Positions 8,019 through 17,245 of a stretch of DNA of 64,000 bases are shown here, in pieces; the first letter of the stretch is position 1, and each line of letters begins with the position of its first letter. A program made the position numbers and the translations under genes. This stretch comes from Aequorivita sp. UBA3180 (GTDB lineage Bacteria; Bacteroidota; Bacteroidia; Flavobacteriales; Flavobacteriaceae). A model generated the notes under the pieces. The model made no database searches. It had not been told where the DNA came from and saw only the letters and a list, made by a program, of their open reading frames with translations. The stretch lies in contig DEXQ01000008.1 in NCBI GenBank assembly GCA_002364215.1, positions 311,468 to 375,467 of the forward strand. The letters run 5' to 3'.

Positions 8019-9848
8019 TTGAAAATAATAGCAATGATCCCAGCACGATATGGTGCTTCACGGTTTCCCGGAAAATTAATGCAAGATTTGGCGGGAAAGC
8101 CCGTAATAGTCAGAACATATGAAGCCGCAAAAGCAACTAATCTCTTCGAAGAAGTATATGTGGTTACCGATAGTGATGTGATCTTTAAAGAAATTGAAGC
8201 CAATGGCGGCAAGGCAATTATGAGCCAAAAGGAACACGACTGCGGAAGCGACCGTATTGCCGAGGCTGTGGAACATATGGATGTGGATATTGTGGTAAAT
8301 GTTCAAGGCGATGAACCTTTTACCAGCCGCGAGGGCTTGGAAAAGGTCTTAGCAGTGTTCAATGAACCAGATGCAGACAAAATTGATTTGGCTTCACTTA
8401 TGTCCGAAATACATGATTGGAAGGAAATCAATGACCCGAATACCGTAAAAGTAATTGTTGATAAGGACAACTTTGCACTTTATTTTTCACGGTCGCCCAT
8501 TCCATATCCCCGTGATAAAAACGTTGCAATACAATATTATAAGCATAAAGGAATATATGCGTTCAGAAAACAAGCCATCATGGACTTTTATCGCTTGCCA
8601 ATGCGTTCTCTGGAAGCGGTGGAGAAGATAGAATGCATTCGTTATTTGGAATACGGAAAAAATATAAAAATGGCAGTTTCAAATACAACCGGTGTTGAAA
8701 TTGACACTCCCGAAGATTTGGTAAGAGCAAACAAACTTCTGAAAGAAAGTAAGCCAGATACAGTGAACAATAAGTTTCGAAATTTTCCAATGGTGCCCAA
8801 AGTGGTTTTTGGAGAAGGCTGTTTTGATCAACTTACTTCAATTTTATCTTCCCATAAAAAAGAAAAGGCGCCTTTTATATTTTTAGTGGATGATGTTTTT
8901 GAAAAAAACACTGAGTTTTTGGATAGGATTAACCTTCGTTTTAATGACAAATTGATTTTCATTTCAGCTGAAGAAGAACCCAAAACATCGCAGGTAGATG
9001 ATTTGGTGAAAGATATAAAAGCAGAATTTACTTATGCCCCTTCAGGAATAATTGGCATTGGCGGTGGAACAGTAATGGACCTTGCAAAAGCAGTCTCTAT
9101 TATGTTAATAAATAAGGGAAGTGCTGCCGATTATCAAGGCTGGGATTTGGTAAAGCAGAAAGCAATTTACCATGTGGGCGTTCCCACGATTTCAGGAACT
9201 GGTGCCGAAGTTTCTCGAACAACGGTTCTCACAGGCCCTGTACGCAAACTTGGAATAAACAGTGATTTCACTCCTTTTGACCAGGTAATACTTGACCCAG
9301 ATCTAACAATTGGAGTGTCCAAAAATCAATGGTTTTATACCGGTATGGATTGTTTCATCCACTGTGTGGAATCTTTAAATGGTACTTTTTTAAATGCCTT
9401 CAGTCAAAGTTATGGTGAAAAGGCCTACGATCTTTGTTTAGAAATATTTTTGGGTGATTCTCTTTCAGAAGAAGAGTCACGTGCCAAATTAATGATGGCG
9501 TCGTGGCATGGTGGTATGAGCATTGCATATTCACAAGTGGGTGTTGCACACGCAATGAGTTATGGTCTTGGTTATGTGTTGGGTACAAAGCATGGCATAG
9601 GCAATTGTATTGTTTTTCAGCAATTGGAGGAATTTTATCCAAAAGATGTAGCATTATTCAAACAAATGGTGAAAAAACACGGCGTTGAAATACCACAGGG
9701 AATTTGCAAAGATCTTTCCATAGAGCAAATGGATACTATGATTACTGTAGCTTTAGGGATGGTGCCGCTATGGGAGAATGCCCTTGGAAGCAATTGGGAA
9801 GCTATAATTACCCCAGAAAAACTTAGAGAATTGTATCAAAAGATGTAA
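8019..9848 (+). CDS. Fusion: CMP-Kdo/Kdo8N synthetase (KdsB) plus Kdo 8-oxidase (KdnB, iron-type alcohol dehydrogenase)
   Basis: A single continuous frame of 609 residues. Residues 1-241 are KdsB: IPARYGASRFPGK at 7-19, NVQGDEPF near 93, and EIDTPEDLVRA near 227. This activates Kdo or 8-amino-Kdo with CTP. Residues about 253-609 are a group III metal-dependent alcohol dehydrogenase with GIGGGTVMDLAKA near 345 and all four metal ligands: D444, H448, H511 and H525 (spacing D-x3-H-x62-H-x13-H). In Shewanella, KdnB oxidises Kdo at C8 before amination by KdnA, and KdsB loads the product. A fused arrangement therefore points to 8-amino-Kdo in the LPS core. KdnA is not in this window. It sits just upstream of an acyltransferase. 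Domain calls are firm; substrate is inferred from the pairing. Confidence 0.88.
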   Translation: MKIIAMIPARYGASRFPGKLMQDLAGKPVIVRTYEAAKATNLFEEVYVVTDSDVIFKEIEANGGKAIMSQKEHDCGSDRIAEAVEHMDVDIVVNVQGDEPFTSREGLEKVLAVFNEPDADKIDLASLMSEIHDWKEINDPNTVKVIVDKDNFALYFSRSPIPYPRDKNVAIQYYKHKGIYAFRKQAIMDFYRLPMRSLEAVEKIECIRYLEYGKNIKMAVSNTTGVEIDTPEDLVRANKLLKESKPDTVNNKFRNFPMVPKVVFGEGCFDQLTSILSSHKKEKAPFIFLVDDVFEKNTEFLDRINLRFNDKLIFISAEEEPKTSQVDDLVKDIKAEFTYAPSGIIGIGGGTVMDLAKAVSIMLINKGSAADYQGWDLVKQKAIYHVGVPTISGTGAEVSRTTVLTGPVRKLGINSDFTPFDQVILDPDLTIGVSKNQWFYTGMDCFIHCVESLNGTFLNAFSQSYGEKAYDLCLEIFLGDSLSEEESRAKLMMASWHGGMSIAYSQVGVAHAMSYGLGYVLGTKHGIGNCIVFQQLEEFYPKDVALFKQMVKKHGVEIPQGICKDLSIEQMDTMITVALGMVPLWENALGSNWEAIITPEKLRELYQKM

Positions 9849-9864
9849 TAATACGAGCATTTCA

Positions 9865-10401
9865 ATGGGGCTGACTAAATTTATTTTTGAAAAAATGATG
9901 GGCTGGAAAATTGAGGGTTCTTTTGATCCTTCAATAAAGAAAGCTGTTGTAATCGTTGTGCCACATACTAGCTGGCACGATTTCTATATTGGAGCTTTTA
10001 CCAGAAAAATCCTAAAAACTGAAATTAACTATATTGCTAAAAAAGAATTGTTCAAATGGCCCTTCGGATGGTATTTCCAGTGGATGGGAGGTGCGCCTTT
10101 GGATAGAAGCCCGGGACAAAACCAAGTTGAGGCCATTGCTGAAATAATCAAAACAAAAGATGAATTTCGCTTGGCCTTATCGCCAGAAGGCACACGTAAA
10201 AAAGTAGCCGTTTGGAGAACAGGATATTATTATATTGCCTTAGCTGCAAATGTACCAATCATCGCGGTAGCCTTTGATTATCTAACAAAGAAAGTTATTA
10301 TAAACGAACCATTTTATCCCACGGGTAATATAGACGAAGATACTCTAAAACTCCGTTCCTTTTATAAGGGTATAGTAGGGAAAAACAAAGCGTACTCATA
10401 A
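9865..10401 (+). CDS. 1-acyl-sn-glycerol-3-phosphate acyltransferase-like protein (PlsC family)
   Basis: Acyltransferase of 178 residues, short for PlsC and typical of the flavobacterial stand-alone form. The catalytic HX4D motif is H34 to D39 (HTSWHD). The substrate-binding block SPEGTRKK follows near residue 107, and GAPLDRSPG near 75 provides the conserved arginine. It starts 16 bases after the KdsB-KdnB stop, so both are probably in one transcript concerned with envelope lipids. The acceptor substrate cannot be read from the sequence. Confidence 0.85.
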   Translation: MGLTKFIFEKMMGWKIEGSFDPSIKKAVVIVVPHTSWHDFYIGAFTRKILKTEINYIAKKELFKWPFGWYFQWMGGAPLDRSPGQNQVEAIAEIIKTKDEFRLALSPEGTRKKVAVWRTGYYYIALAANVPIIAVAFDYLTKKVIINEPFYPTGNIDEDTLKLRSFYKGIVGKNKAYS

Positions 10402-10604
10402 AAGAAAAAATGTTAAAATAATGTTTTTGGAAAAATAGATAACTTATTGATAATAAGCAAATTGTTGTTAAAAAATAGTTAAGCAGTCTAAAAATATTTC
10501 CATATATAATTTCTAAGTATTATTTATGCAGGGCAGATGCATATTGGGTTCTAAGCAACTGATACAGTATCTTATTCAATTCAATCTTAAACTTAAAAAA
10601 AAAT

Positions 10605-11633
10605 ATGAAAAAAATAAAATATCTAATTCCAATTTTAGGATTAGCGTTAACAGTCATTTCTTGTAGCAATGATGATACCGGTGGAGGAGGTGATACGCCA
10701 CCAACCCCAGTTCTAGCTAATCTTTATGCTACAAGTAACACTAGTAGCGCTATCTATTCTTATGACTTTACGCCAAATGGTATAGTGCTACGTCCATTTA
10801 ATATCAGTTCTAATGATAATGAGGGAATTTTTTACGATGAAACGGCAAATGAATTAACGGTACTGTCCAGGGAACAAAAAGTAATTAACACGTTTCAGAA
10901 TATTGACCAAACACCTGCCAACGGAACATTAAATCTATTGGCATCGAGCGATGTGGTTCTTGATAGTCCAAGAGATCTTGCTGTTAAAGATAATTTCTAT
11001 ATCGTATCTGACAATGCCGATACAGATGGCGATCCAAACACTGAAGAAGGGAGGTTTTTTGTTTTTACAAAAGACACAATGGCATTCACTTTGCGAAATA
11101 TCGTAACCGTAAACTATGCGGTATGGGGAATTCAATTAATAGGAAACGACCTCTACACTGTTGTCGATAAAACGGCAGATGTAGCTGTTTTGAAAAATTT
11201 CATTTCAACCTATACTACTGATGTTACAGCCACTCCTGATAAACAGATTACCATCGGGGGTATTATGCGAACTCACGGGATCACCGAAGATGGAGGCTTT
11301 GTAATACTTACAGATATTGGTGATGCAGCCAATGAAAGTGATGGAGGTTTCCATTTTATTAGTGGATTTGTATCAAAATTTGACGCAACGCCAGATGGCG
11401 GTACACTAAGTGTTAGTGGAAACCAAGTTAGGGTCTCGGGTGCGCTTACAGGTTTAGGAAACCCAGTAGCTGTTGAATATGATAGTCCGAGCCAAACCGT
11501 TTTTATAGCCGAAAGAGCCAATGATGGTGGAAAAGTATTATTTTTCAACGAAATTGGAGCAGGAGGAAACCTAGTTCCAAATTTAAGTTCTCCATTTCCT
11601 GGAGCATCTTCTTTATATTTTATCGATAGATAG
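10605..11633 (+). CDS. Surface-type lipoprotein with beta-propeller-like repeats
   Basis: Protein of 342 residues. A signal peptide ends in the lipobox TVISC with the lipidated cysteine at C20. The following SNDD resembles the flavobacterial lipoprotein export signal (Ser then acidic residues) and suggests surface exposure. The body has repeated strand-rich blocks (LYATSNTSSAIYSYDF, LLASSDVVLDSPRDLAV, VAVEYDSPSQTVFIAERA) consistent with a beta-propeller of the NHL/YncE type. The next feature is a terminator. A 203-base upstream gap sets it apart from the acyltransferase. No enzymatic motif is visible. Confidence 0.78.
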   Translation: MKKIKYLIPILGLALTVISCSNDDTGGGGDTPPTPVLANLYATSNTSSAIYSYDFTPNGIVLRPFNISSNDNEGIFYDETANELTVLSREQKVINTFQNIDQTPANGTLNLLASSDVVLDSPRDLAVKDNFYIVSDNADTDGDPNTEEGRFFVFTKDTMAFTLRNIVTVNYAVWGIQLIGNDLYTVVDKTADVAVLKNFISTYTTDVTATPDKQITIGGIMRTHGITEDGGFVILTDIGDAANESDGGFHFISGFVSKFDATPDGGTLSVSGNQVRVSGALTGLGNPVAVEYDSPSQTVFIAERANDGGKVLFFNEIGAGGNLVPNLSSPFPGASSLYFIDR

Positions 11634-11650
11634 TATATACCTATTAACAA

Positions 11651-11679
11651 AAAAAGCCACCCAAAAGGTGGCTTTTTTT
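11651..11679. terminator. Bidirectional intrinsic terminator
   Basis: AAAAAGCCACC, loop CAAAA, GGTGGCTTTTTT: a strong stem with A-tract on one side and T-tract on the other. It serves the lipoprotein gene (plus) and yebC (minus), which converge here. Confidence 0.9.
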
Positions 11680-11696
11680 ATGCTCTATAGTAAATA

Positions 11697-12419
11697 TTAT
11701 TCTTCAGAAGATTCCTCCATAGTATGATAAACGTTTTGAACGTCATCATCTTCTTCTATTTTTTCGAGAAGTTTTTCTACATCTGCAGCCTGATCTTCGG
11801 ATAATTTTTTAGTAACCTGTGGAATACGTTCAAATCCTGAGGAGAGAATTTCAATATTGTTTTTTTCAAGATAGGATTGAATAGCGCCAAAACTTTCAAA
11901 TGGGGCATATATCATAATTCCATCTTCGTCCTCAAAAATTTCCTCAACACCATGATCTATTAATTCAAGTTCAAGCTCCTCAATATCCAAGCCTTCTGGA
12001 TTTATACGAAAGTTGCAAGTGTGGTCAAACATAAAAGATACAGAACCTGAAGTTCCCAAACTGCCATCACATTTATTAAAATAACTGCGGACGTTTGCAA
12101 CAGTTCGGGTATTGTTATCGGTAGCAGTTTCAATTAAAATTGCTATTCCGTGCGGTGCGTAACCTTCAAAAAGAACTTCTTTATACTCGCCCAAACTTTT
12201 ATCGCTAGCACGCTTTATAGCACGCTCTACGTTTTCTTTGGGCATATTCACTGCCTTTGCGTTTTGGATTACCGCTCGCAGCCTAGAGTTGGCGTCCGGA
12301 TCAGGACCGCCTTCCTTAACGGCCATTACAATATCTTTTCCAATACGTGTAAAAGCCTTGGACATTGCAGACCAACGCTTCATTTTTCTTGCTTTTCTGA
12401 ATTCAAAAGCTCTTCCCAT
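11697..12419 (-). CDS. YebC/PmpR family DNA-binding regulatory protein (TACO1 family)
   Basis: Protein of 240 residues with the usual YebC length. It starts MGRAFEFRKARK, contains FTRIGKDIVMAVKEGG near 24-39 and NMPKENVERAIKRA near 58, and the domain II/III text FEGYAPHGIAILIE. Members are either transcription regulators or ribosome-associated factors that relieve stalling at proline runs. Bacteroidota usually carry one or two. It has its own promoter match (TTTG-N18-TAAATTTG) although it follows phhB on the same strand. Confidence 0.93.
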   Translation of the reverse strand: MGRAFEFRKARKMKRWSAMSKAFTRIGKDIVMAVKEGGPDPDANSRLRAVIQNAKAVNMPKENVERAIKRASDKSLGEYKEVLFEGYAPHGIAILIETATDNNTRTVANVRSYFNKCDGSLGTSGSVSFMFDHTCNFRINPEGLDIEELELELIDHGVEEIFEDEDGIMIYAPFESFGAIQSYLEKNNIEILSSGFERIPQVTKKLSEDQAADVEKLLEKIEEDDDVQNVYHTMEESSEE

Positions 12420-12440
12420 AATTTTAAACTATTTTGATTG

Positions 12441-12470
12441 CAAATTTAAAAATTTGAACGGCATTACAAA
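12441..12470 (-). promoter_or_regulatory. Promoter of yebC
   Basis: Minus strand: TTTG (12470-12467), 18-base spacer, TAAATTTG (12448-12441). Both elements match consensus. The predicted leader is only about 15-20 bases. Confidence 0.6.
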
Positions 12471-12482
12471 TTTTATTTCTAC

Positions 12483-12764
12483 CTACCCAATTAGCTCGTC
12501 AATAATCTTCGCAAGCTCAAAATCCTTTTCAGTAACACCGTCAGCATCGTGAGTAGAAAGGTAGATCTCCAAGGAGTTGTAAACATTGCTCCATTCGGGA
12601 TGGTGCTGCAATTTTTCAGCTTCAAAGGCAATTCGGGTCATAGCTGAAAATGCTTCTTTAAAATCCTCAAATTCAAAAATAGTGTGCAGGGCACCTTCAT
12701 GGTAATCCCACCCTTCAAATTCTTTTAATTTTTCATTAATCTCTTTGTCTGATAACGCTTTCAT
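12483..12764 (-). CDS. phhB: 4a-hydroxytetrahydrobiopterin dehydratase (pterin-4a-carbinolamine dehydratase)
   Basis: Small enzyme of 93 residues that dehydrates 4a-hydroxytetrahydrobiopterin formed by aromatic amino acid hydroxylases. The active-site text LQHHPEWSNVYN at about 52-63 and the later LSTHDADGVTEKDFELA match the family, including the conserved HHP and the second His. Length is normal. It lies 12 bases after the reductase at 12777. No phenylalanine hydroxylase is in this window. Confidence 0.93.
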   Translation of the reverse strand: MKALSDKEINEKLKEFEGWDYHEGALHTIFEFEDFKEAFSAMTRIAFEAEKLQHHPEWSNVYNSLEIYLSTHDADGVTEKDFELAKIIDELIG

Positions 12765-12776
12765 AATTTAATTTTT

Positions 12777-13634
12777 TTATTTAATTGATATAATCTCTTC
12801 ATTTAGGCTGCACTCTTCAATTACCTGTGAAACAGTTATTTGATGCGTTTTTGGCAATTTGCTATATTTTGGAAGAAGTGCATTATATTGATCTTCATTA
12901 CTGTTGAAAACACTTTTAAAGATAGGCATTTTAGCACCCATTTTTAAAGTGATTTCTTTAAAAAGATCTTCGTGATGCACCATATCATTGCTTGCCAAAT
13001 GAAATATGCCGCGAAGCGATTGGTTTATAATATAATGTATTTGTTGACAAACCTTATTTACGGTGGTTGCGGTAATTACCAAATTTGGATAGACATCAAA
13101 AGAAGCTTGGTGCCTAATACATTGACGAAGATGAAAAACCTCTGGCGAATTGATGCCGAGTACCATTGGCAATCTTAAAATGGTTGTTTGCGATGGAATA
13201 GTTTCCAAAAGCAATTTTTCAATGGAAATTTTAAGCCTTCCGGTCTCAGTTTGTGAAATCGTTGTGTCGTTTTCATATGAAGGATGGGCAAATTTACCGT
13301 CGAAAACTTCAGCGGAAGAAATATAAATAACGGAACAACCCTCATTCAATAAAGCATAATTCACAATTTCTTTGTGAGCTTCAAACTGATTTTTAAAATC
13401 GCCGCTTATAGCAGAAACAATAATCGTTGGCTGAATTCTATTCAATAGCAGAAGCATAGAATCTTCTTCCACACAAAAGTTATGAAAGACTTGGTTTTCT
13501 GAAAAAGCCCCGTGTTGCTGGCAGTAAGTGCAATGCACATCGAAATAGGAGAGTAGTTCCCTATAAAGAGCATTGCCTATAAAACCACTGCCTCCCAAGA
13601 TTAAAATGCGTTGCCTTTCTTCTTTCTTCTTCAT
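12777..13634 (-). CDS. NAD(P)-dependent nucleotide-sugar reductase-like protein (RmlD/SDR fold)
   Basis: Extended SDR-like protein of 285 residues. The Rossmann motif is GGSGFIGNALYREL at about 14-27. Later blocks YISSAEVFDG near 100 and TILRLPMVLGI near 150 follow the RmlD (dTDP-4-dehydrorhamnose reductase) pattern. A YxxxK catalytic pair at the usual place is not obvious, so activity is uncertain. It lies between glsA and phhB in a minus-strand run with 12 to 18-base gaps, so it is probably one operon with gcvT, although the functions do not obviously relate. Confidence 0.75.
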   Translation of the reverse strand: MKKKEERQRILILGGSGFIGNALYRELLSYFDVHCTYCQQHGAFSENQVFHNFCVEEDSMLLLLNRIQPTIIVSAISGDFKNQFEAHKEIVNYALLNEGCSVIYISSAEVFDGKFAHPSYENDTTISQTETGRLKISIEKLLLETIPSQTTILRLPMVLGINSPEVFHLRQCIRHQASFDVYPNLVITATTVNKVCQQIHYIINQSLRGIFHLASNDMVHHEDLFKEITLKMGAKMPIFKSVFNSNEDQYNALLPKYSKLPKTHQITVSQVIEECSLNEEIISIK

Positions 13635-13652
13635 TAAAACTCTTTCTTCATT

Positions 13653-14567
13653 TTAAAAAATAGACAGTTTGGTTTTTGTTGTAAACTGCTCCAATGCCTG
13701 CATTCCCAAGTATGAGTTGCCTTTCGGATTCAATGCCGGTGCCCAAGTTGCAATGGTGAAACAATGCGGCAATAGCGCTACAATTCCTCCACCTACGCCA
13801 CTTTTACCCGGCAACCCTACCTCAAAGGCAAACTCTCCTGCTTCATCATAAAACCCACAGGTCAGCATAATTGCGTTGATGCGTTTTACCTGGCTGGAAG
13901 TTAAATGCTGAACTTCTTTCAAACACTTTCCTTTATTTGCAAAAACGAAAAAAGCATTTGTAAGTTGTCTACAATCCATCATTATGGAACATTGGTGGAA
14001 ATAAAAATCCAAAACATCTTCAACCTTGTTGTTTAAATTACCATAAGATTTTAAAAGATTGGCTGCTGCGTAATTATTGAAGCCGGTTATCCGTTCAGAT
14101 TCGGCAACTTTTTCATTATATGAAATACCTTCGTCATGCGTCAATTCACGCACAAAGTTTAAAAAATCTTCTTTCGGATTTTTTAAGTGTGAAAGTAAAA
14201 CATCAGCAATTACAATAGCTCCCGAGTTGATTAACGGATTTCTGGGAATTCCATCTTCAAGTTCCAAAAGTGAAAGATGGTTGAATGGGTTACCGGAAGG
14301 TTCCACATCCACCCGTTCCCACAAATCATTTCCTACCAATTGAAAAGCTTTGGCAAGCGAAAGTACTTTTGAAATACTTTGAATGGAGAATTTTTCGGAA
14401 GCATTACCAACGGAATAGTTTTCGCCAGTAATTAATTGCAGATGAATTCCGAGTTTATTCTTTGGAATATTCGCCAATTCTGGAATATAACTTGCAACTT
14501 CTCCCGTATTTTCGATTTTTTTAAGGGACGTGTGTATTTCTTCTAAAATGGCTTGATAATCCAACAT
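13653..14567 (-). CDS. glsA: Glutaminase
   Basis: Serine-dependent glutaminase of 304 residues with a beta-lactamase-like fold; it converts glutamine to glutamate and ammonia. The catalytic pair S64-x-x-K67 is visible in QSISKVLSLA. Other family text is NPLINSGAI near 118 and the Gly-rich LPGKSGVGGGI near 250. Length is standard for bacterial GlsA. It is cytosolic. Its ATG shares one base with the gcvT stop (TAATG), implying translational coupling. Confidence 0.94.
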   Translation of the reverse strand: MLDYQAILEEIHTSLKKIENTGEVASYIPELANIPKNKLGIHLQLITGENYSVGNASEKFSIQSISKVLSLAKAFQLVGNDLWERVDVEPSGNPFNHLSLLELEDGIPRNPLINSGAIVIADVLLSHLKNPKEDFLNFVRELTHDEGISYNEKVAESERITGFNNYAAANLLKSYGNLNNKVEDVLDFYFHQCSIMMDCRQLTNAFFVFANKGKCLKEVQHLTSSQVKRINAIMLTCGFYDEAGEFAFEVGLPGKSGVGGGIVALLPHCFTIATWAPALNPKGNSYLGMQALEQFTTKTKLSIF

Positions 14568-15649
14568 TAACCTTTATAAAATGGTGTTTTCACAACTGTT
14601 GCTGCAACTGGTTTGTTTCTAATTTGAATAAAAATTTCGGTACCAAGAGCACTATTTTCAGTTGTAACATACCCCATCCCGATGCCTTTATTTAAGGAAG
14701 GCGCCATCGTGCCACTGGTTACGATCCCAATATTTTTTCCGTCTTTATCAACAATCTCGTAATCATGGCGCGGAATACCGCGTTCGTTCAATTCAAAACC
14801 TATAAGTTTTCTTTTAACGCCTTCTTCTTTCTGTTTTTTTAGGTTTTCAGAATTGATAAAGTCTTTTGTGAATTTCGTAATCCAGCCCAAACCAGCTTCC
14901 AATGGCGAAGTAGTATCGTTTATGTCATTTCCGTAAAGACAGAAACCCATTTCCAACCTAAGTGTATCGCGGGCGGCCAAACCAATCGGTTTAATGCCGT
15001 AATCTTTTCCGGCTTCCATCACTTGGTTCCAAACCTGTTCTACTTCACTGTTTTTGCAGTAAATCTCAAAACCGCCACTTCCGGTATAACCAGTTGCGCT
15101 GATAATAACGTGCTCAATTCCCGCAAAATCAGCTACTTTAAAATGATAAAATTTTATAGCGCTTAAATCTTCAGATGTCAATGATTGCATAGCTTCCACA
15201 GCTTTTGGACCTTGAATGGCCAATAGTGAATAATCATCTGAAAGATTGCGCATTTCAGCGCCCATTGTGTTGTGTTTTGAAATCCAGTCCCAATCTTTGT
15301 CAATGTTTGAGGCGTTCACCACCAATAAATATTTTCCATCCTCAAATTTATAAACGATTAAATCGTCCACGATACCGCCTGTTTCATTGGGAAGACAATT
15401 GTACTGTGCTTGTTCGTCCACTATTCTGGACACATCATTACTGCATACCTTTTGGATTAAATCTAACGCTTTGGGTCCAGTAATTAAAAATTCACCCATA
15501 TGTGAAACATCAAAAACGCCCAAGTTATTACGTACGGTTTCGTGTTCGGCATTAACGCCTTCATAAGAAACGGGCATATTATAACCCGCAAATGGTACCA
15601 TCTTAGCGCCTAATTTTTCGTGTATGTTAGAGAGTGCTGTATTTTTCAT
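14567..15649 (-). CDS. gcvT: Aminomethyltransferase (glycine cleavage system T protein)
   Basis: T protein of 360 residues, standard length. It transfers the aminomethyl unit from lipoylated H protein to tetrahydrofolate and releases ammonia. Family text includes FAGYNMPVSYEG at the N-terminus, FDVSHMGEF near 47, SATGYTGSGGFEIY near 185 with the folate-binding region, and RDTLRLEMGFCLYGND near 230. It is the first gene of a minus-strand run gcvT-glsA-reductase-phhB. A TACATTTG promoter box lies 56 bases upstream. Confidence 0.96.
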   Translation of the reverse strand: MKNTALSNIHEKLGAKMVPFAGYNMPVSYEGVNAEHETVRNNLGVFDVSHMGEFLITGPKALDLIQKVCSNDVSRIVDEQAQYNCLPNETGGIVDDLIVYKFEDGKYLLVVNASNIDKDWDWISKHNTMGAEMRNLSDDYSLLAIQGPKAVEAMQSLTSEDLSAIKFYHFKVADFAGIEHVIISATGYTGSGGFEIYCKNSEVEQVWNQVMEAGKDYGIKPIGLAARDTLRLEMGFCLYGNDINDTTSPLEAGLGWITKFTKDFINSENLKKQKEEGVKRKLIGFELNERGIPRHDYEIVDKDGKNIGIVTSGTMAPSLNKGIGMGYVTTENSALGTEIFIQIRNKPVAATVVKTPFYKG

Positions 15650-15704
15650 AACTATATCCGCAAGGGCGGGAATCTTTTTGAAATTGATAAAATATTTAGT
15701 TACG

Positions 15705-15712
15705 CAAATGTA
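15705..15712 (-). promoter_or_regulatory. -7 promoter box of gcvT
   Basis: Minus strand TACATTTG matches TAnnTTTG. It predicts a leader of about 50 bases before the ATG at 15649. The -33 element is not clear. Confidence 0.5.
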
Positions 15713-15831
15713 TTACAATACTTAAAAGGTAACGAGTATTTAAAGGGTTTATTTTTAACAAATCTGGAGTTAAAATCCTCTTAATCGGTAGCAAGGTTCC
15801 CAATGTTTTCAATACTTTTAAAAGAAAAACA

Positions 15832-17193
15832 ATGGCGACAACTACTTCCATCAATCCATATACTGGTCAAGAATTAAATTCCTATAAAAATCAGACACTA
15901 AAAGAAATTTCCGTAATAATTGATTTGGCTGATAAGCGATTTTACAATTGGCGTGAAACTTCCTTTGCCCATCGAAAGAAACTGATGTTGGCAGCCGCTT
16001 CAGAATTAAGAAAAAATAAAAAAGAGTATGCCGAAACAATGACCTTGGAAATGGGAAAGCCTATTTCGCAAGCTATTGCAGAAATTGAAAAGTGTGCCTG
16101 GGTGTGTGAGTATTATGCAGAAAATGCCGAAAAACAACTTCAAAATGAAGTGATTAATACCGATGCACACAAAAGTTATATAAGCTTTGAACCGTTGGGC
16201 GTTATACTTGCAATTATGCCTTGGAACTATCCATTTTGGCAGGTTTTTAGATTTGCTGCCCCCGCTTTGATGGCAGGGAATATTGGTGTTTTGAAACACG
16301 CTTCAAATGTTTTTGGAAGTGCTTTAAATATTGAAAAAGTATTCAAAAGAGCGGGGTTTCCGGATAATTGTTTTACCACTTTATTAGTTGGAAGTGATGC
16401 TGTCGAAAAAATTATTGAAAACGAAAAAATAAAAGCGGTAACACTTACCGGAAGCGGTCCAGCGGGTTCTTCGGTAGCTTCCATTGCGGGTAGGAATATT
16501 AAGAAAACAGTTTTGGAACTGGGCGGAAACAATGCCTTGGTTGTGATGAAAGATTGCGATATGCAAAAAACTATTGATACCTGTGTGCAAGCACGATTTC
16601 AAAACACGGGACAGAGCTGTATAGCGGGAAAACGTTTGCTTATCGATGAAACAATTGCTGAAGAATTTGTTGAAAAAATGCTTGTAAAAGTACGAGAGCT
16701 TAAAAGCGGCGACCCGATGGATGTCGAGACTTTTATTGGCCCGCTGGCACGCACAGATTTAGCAAAGGATTTGGAAAAACAAGTAAACGCTTCCGTGAAG
16801 GCGGGCGCTAAGTTGGAAATAGGAGGAAAGCGGCAAGGTGCCTATTTTGAACCTACCATTTTAACAAACGTTGCTGATATTATGGCCGTATTTAATGAAG
16901 AAACCTTCGGGCCGGCACTTTCTGTCACAACATTTAAGACAGTGGAAGAAGCAATTGAACTTTCAAATAATTCAAAATTTGGGTTGGGCGTTTCTATTTT
17001 CACAAAAAAGATTGAAGAAATTGAAAAGCTGGCTTTTCGTTTTGATGAAGGCGCGGTTTTTATAAATGAATTGGTAAAAAGCGATCCACGCCTACCTTTT
17101 GGCGGGATTAAGCAAAGCGGTTATGGCCGCGAGCTCAGTGAAGATGGTATTAGGGAATTTGTGAATCGTAAAACGGTATTTATTAATAAATAG
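15832..17193 (+). CDS. NAD(P)-dependent succinate-semialdehyde dehydrogenase
   Basis: Aldehyde dehydrogenase of 453 residues in the short GabD/Sad-like class found in many flavobacteria. Catalytic residues are E229 in ELGGNNALVV and C263 in GQSCIAGKR. The phosphate-binding text MPWNYPFWQVFR near 130 and the C-terminal LPFGGIKQSGYGREL are also present. It oxidises succinate semialdehyde to succinate; the exact aldehyde cannot be proved from sequence. It is divergent from gcvT and convergent with the BNR protein. Confidence 0.9.
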   Translation: MATTTSINPYTGQELNSYKNQTLKEISVIIDLADKRFYNWRETSFAHRKKLMLAAASELRKNKKEYAETMTLEMGKPISQAIAEIEKCAWVCEYYAENAEKQLQNEVINTDAHKSYISFEPLGVILAIMPWNYPFWQVFRFAAPALMAGNIGVLKHASNVFGSALNIEKVFKRAGFPDNCFTTLLVGSDAVEKIIENEKIKAVTLTGSGPAGSSVASIAGRNIKKTVLELGGNNALVVMKDCDMQKTIDTCVQARFQNTGQSCIAGKRLLIDETIAEEFVEKMLVKVRELKSGDPMDVETFIGPLARTDLAKDLEKQVNASVKAGAKLEIGGKRQGAYFEPTILTNVADIMAVFNEETFGPALSVTTFKTVEEAIELSNNSKFGLGVSIFTKKIEEIEKLAFRFDEGAVFINELVKSDPRLPFGGIKQSGYGRELSEDGIREFVNRKTVFINK

Positions 17194-17194
17194 G

Positions 17195-17235
17195 AAATAA
17201 AAAAAACCTAACAGGTCCCAAAGACCTGTTAGGTC
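17195..17235 (-). terminator. Intrinsic terminator of the BNR-repeat gene
   Basis: Inverted repeat CCTAACAGGTC / GACCTGTTAGG (17207-17217, 17223-17233) with a 5-base loop. The T-tract lies on the minus-strand side, so it ends the gene at 17246. It lacks a T-tract in the plus direction. Confidence 0.85.
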
Positions 17236-17245
17236 TGGAAGCAAA

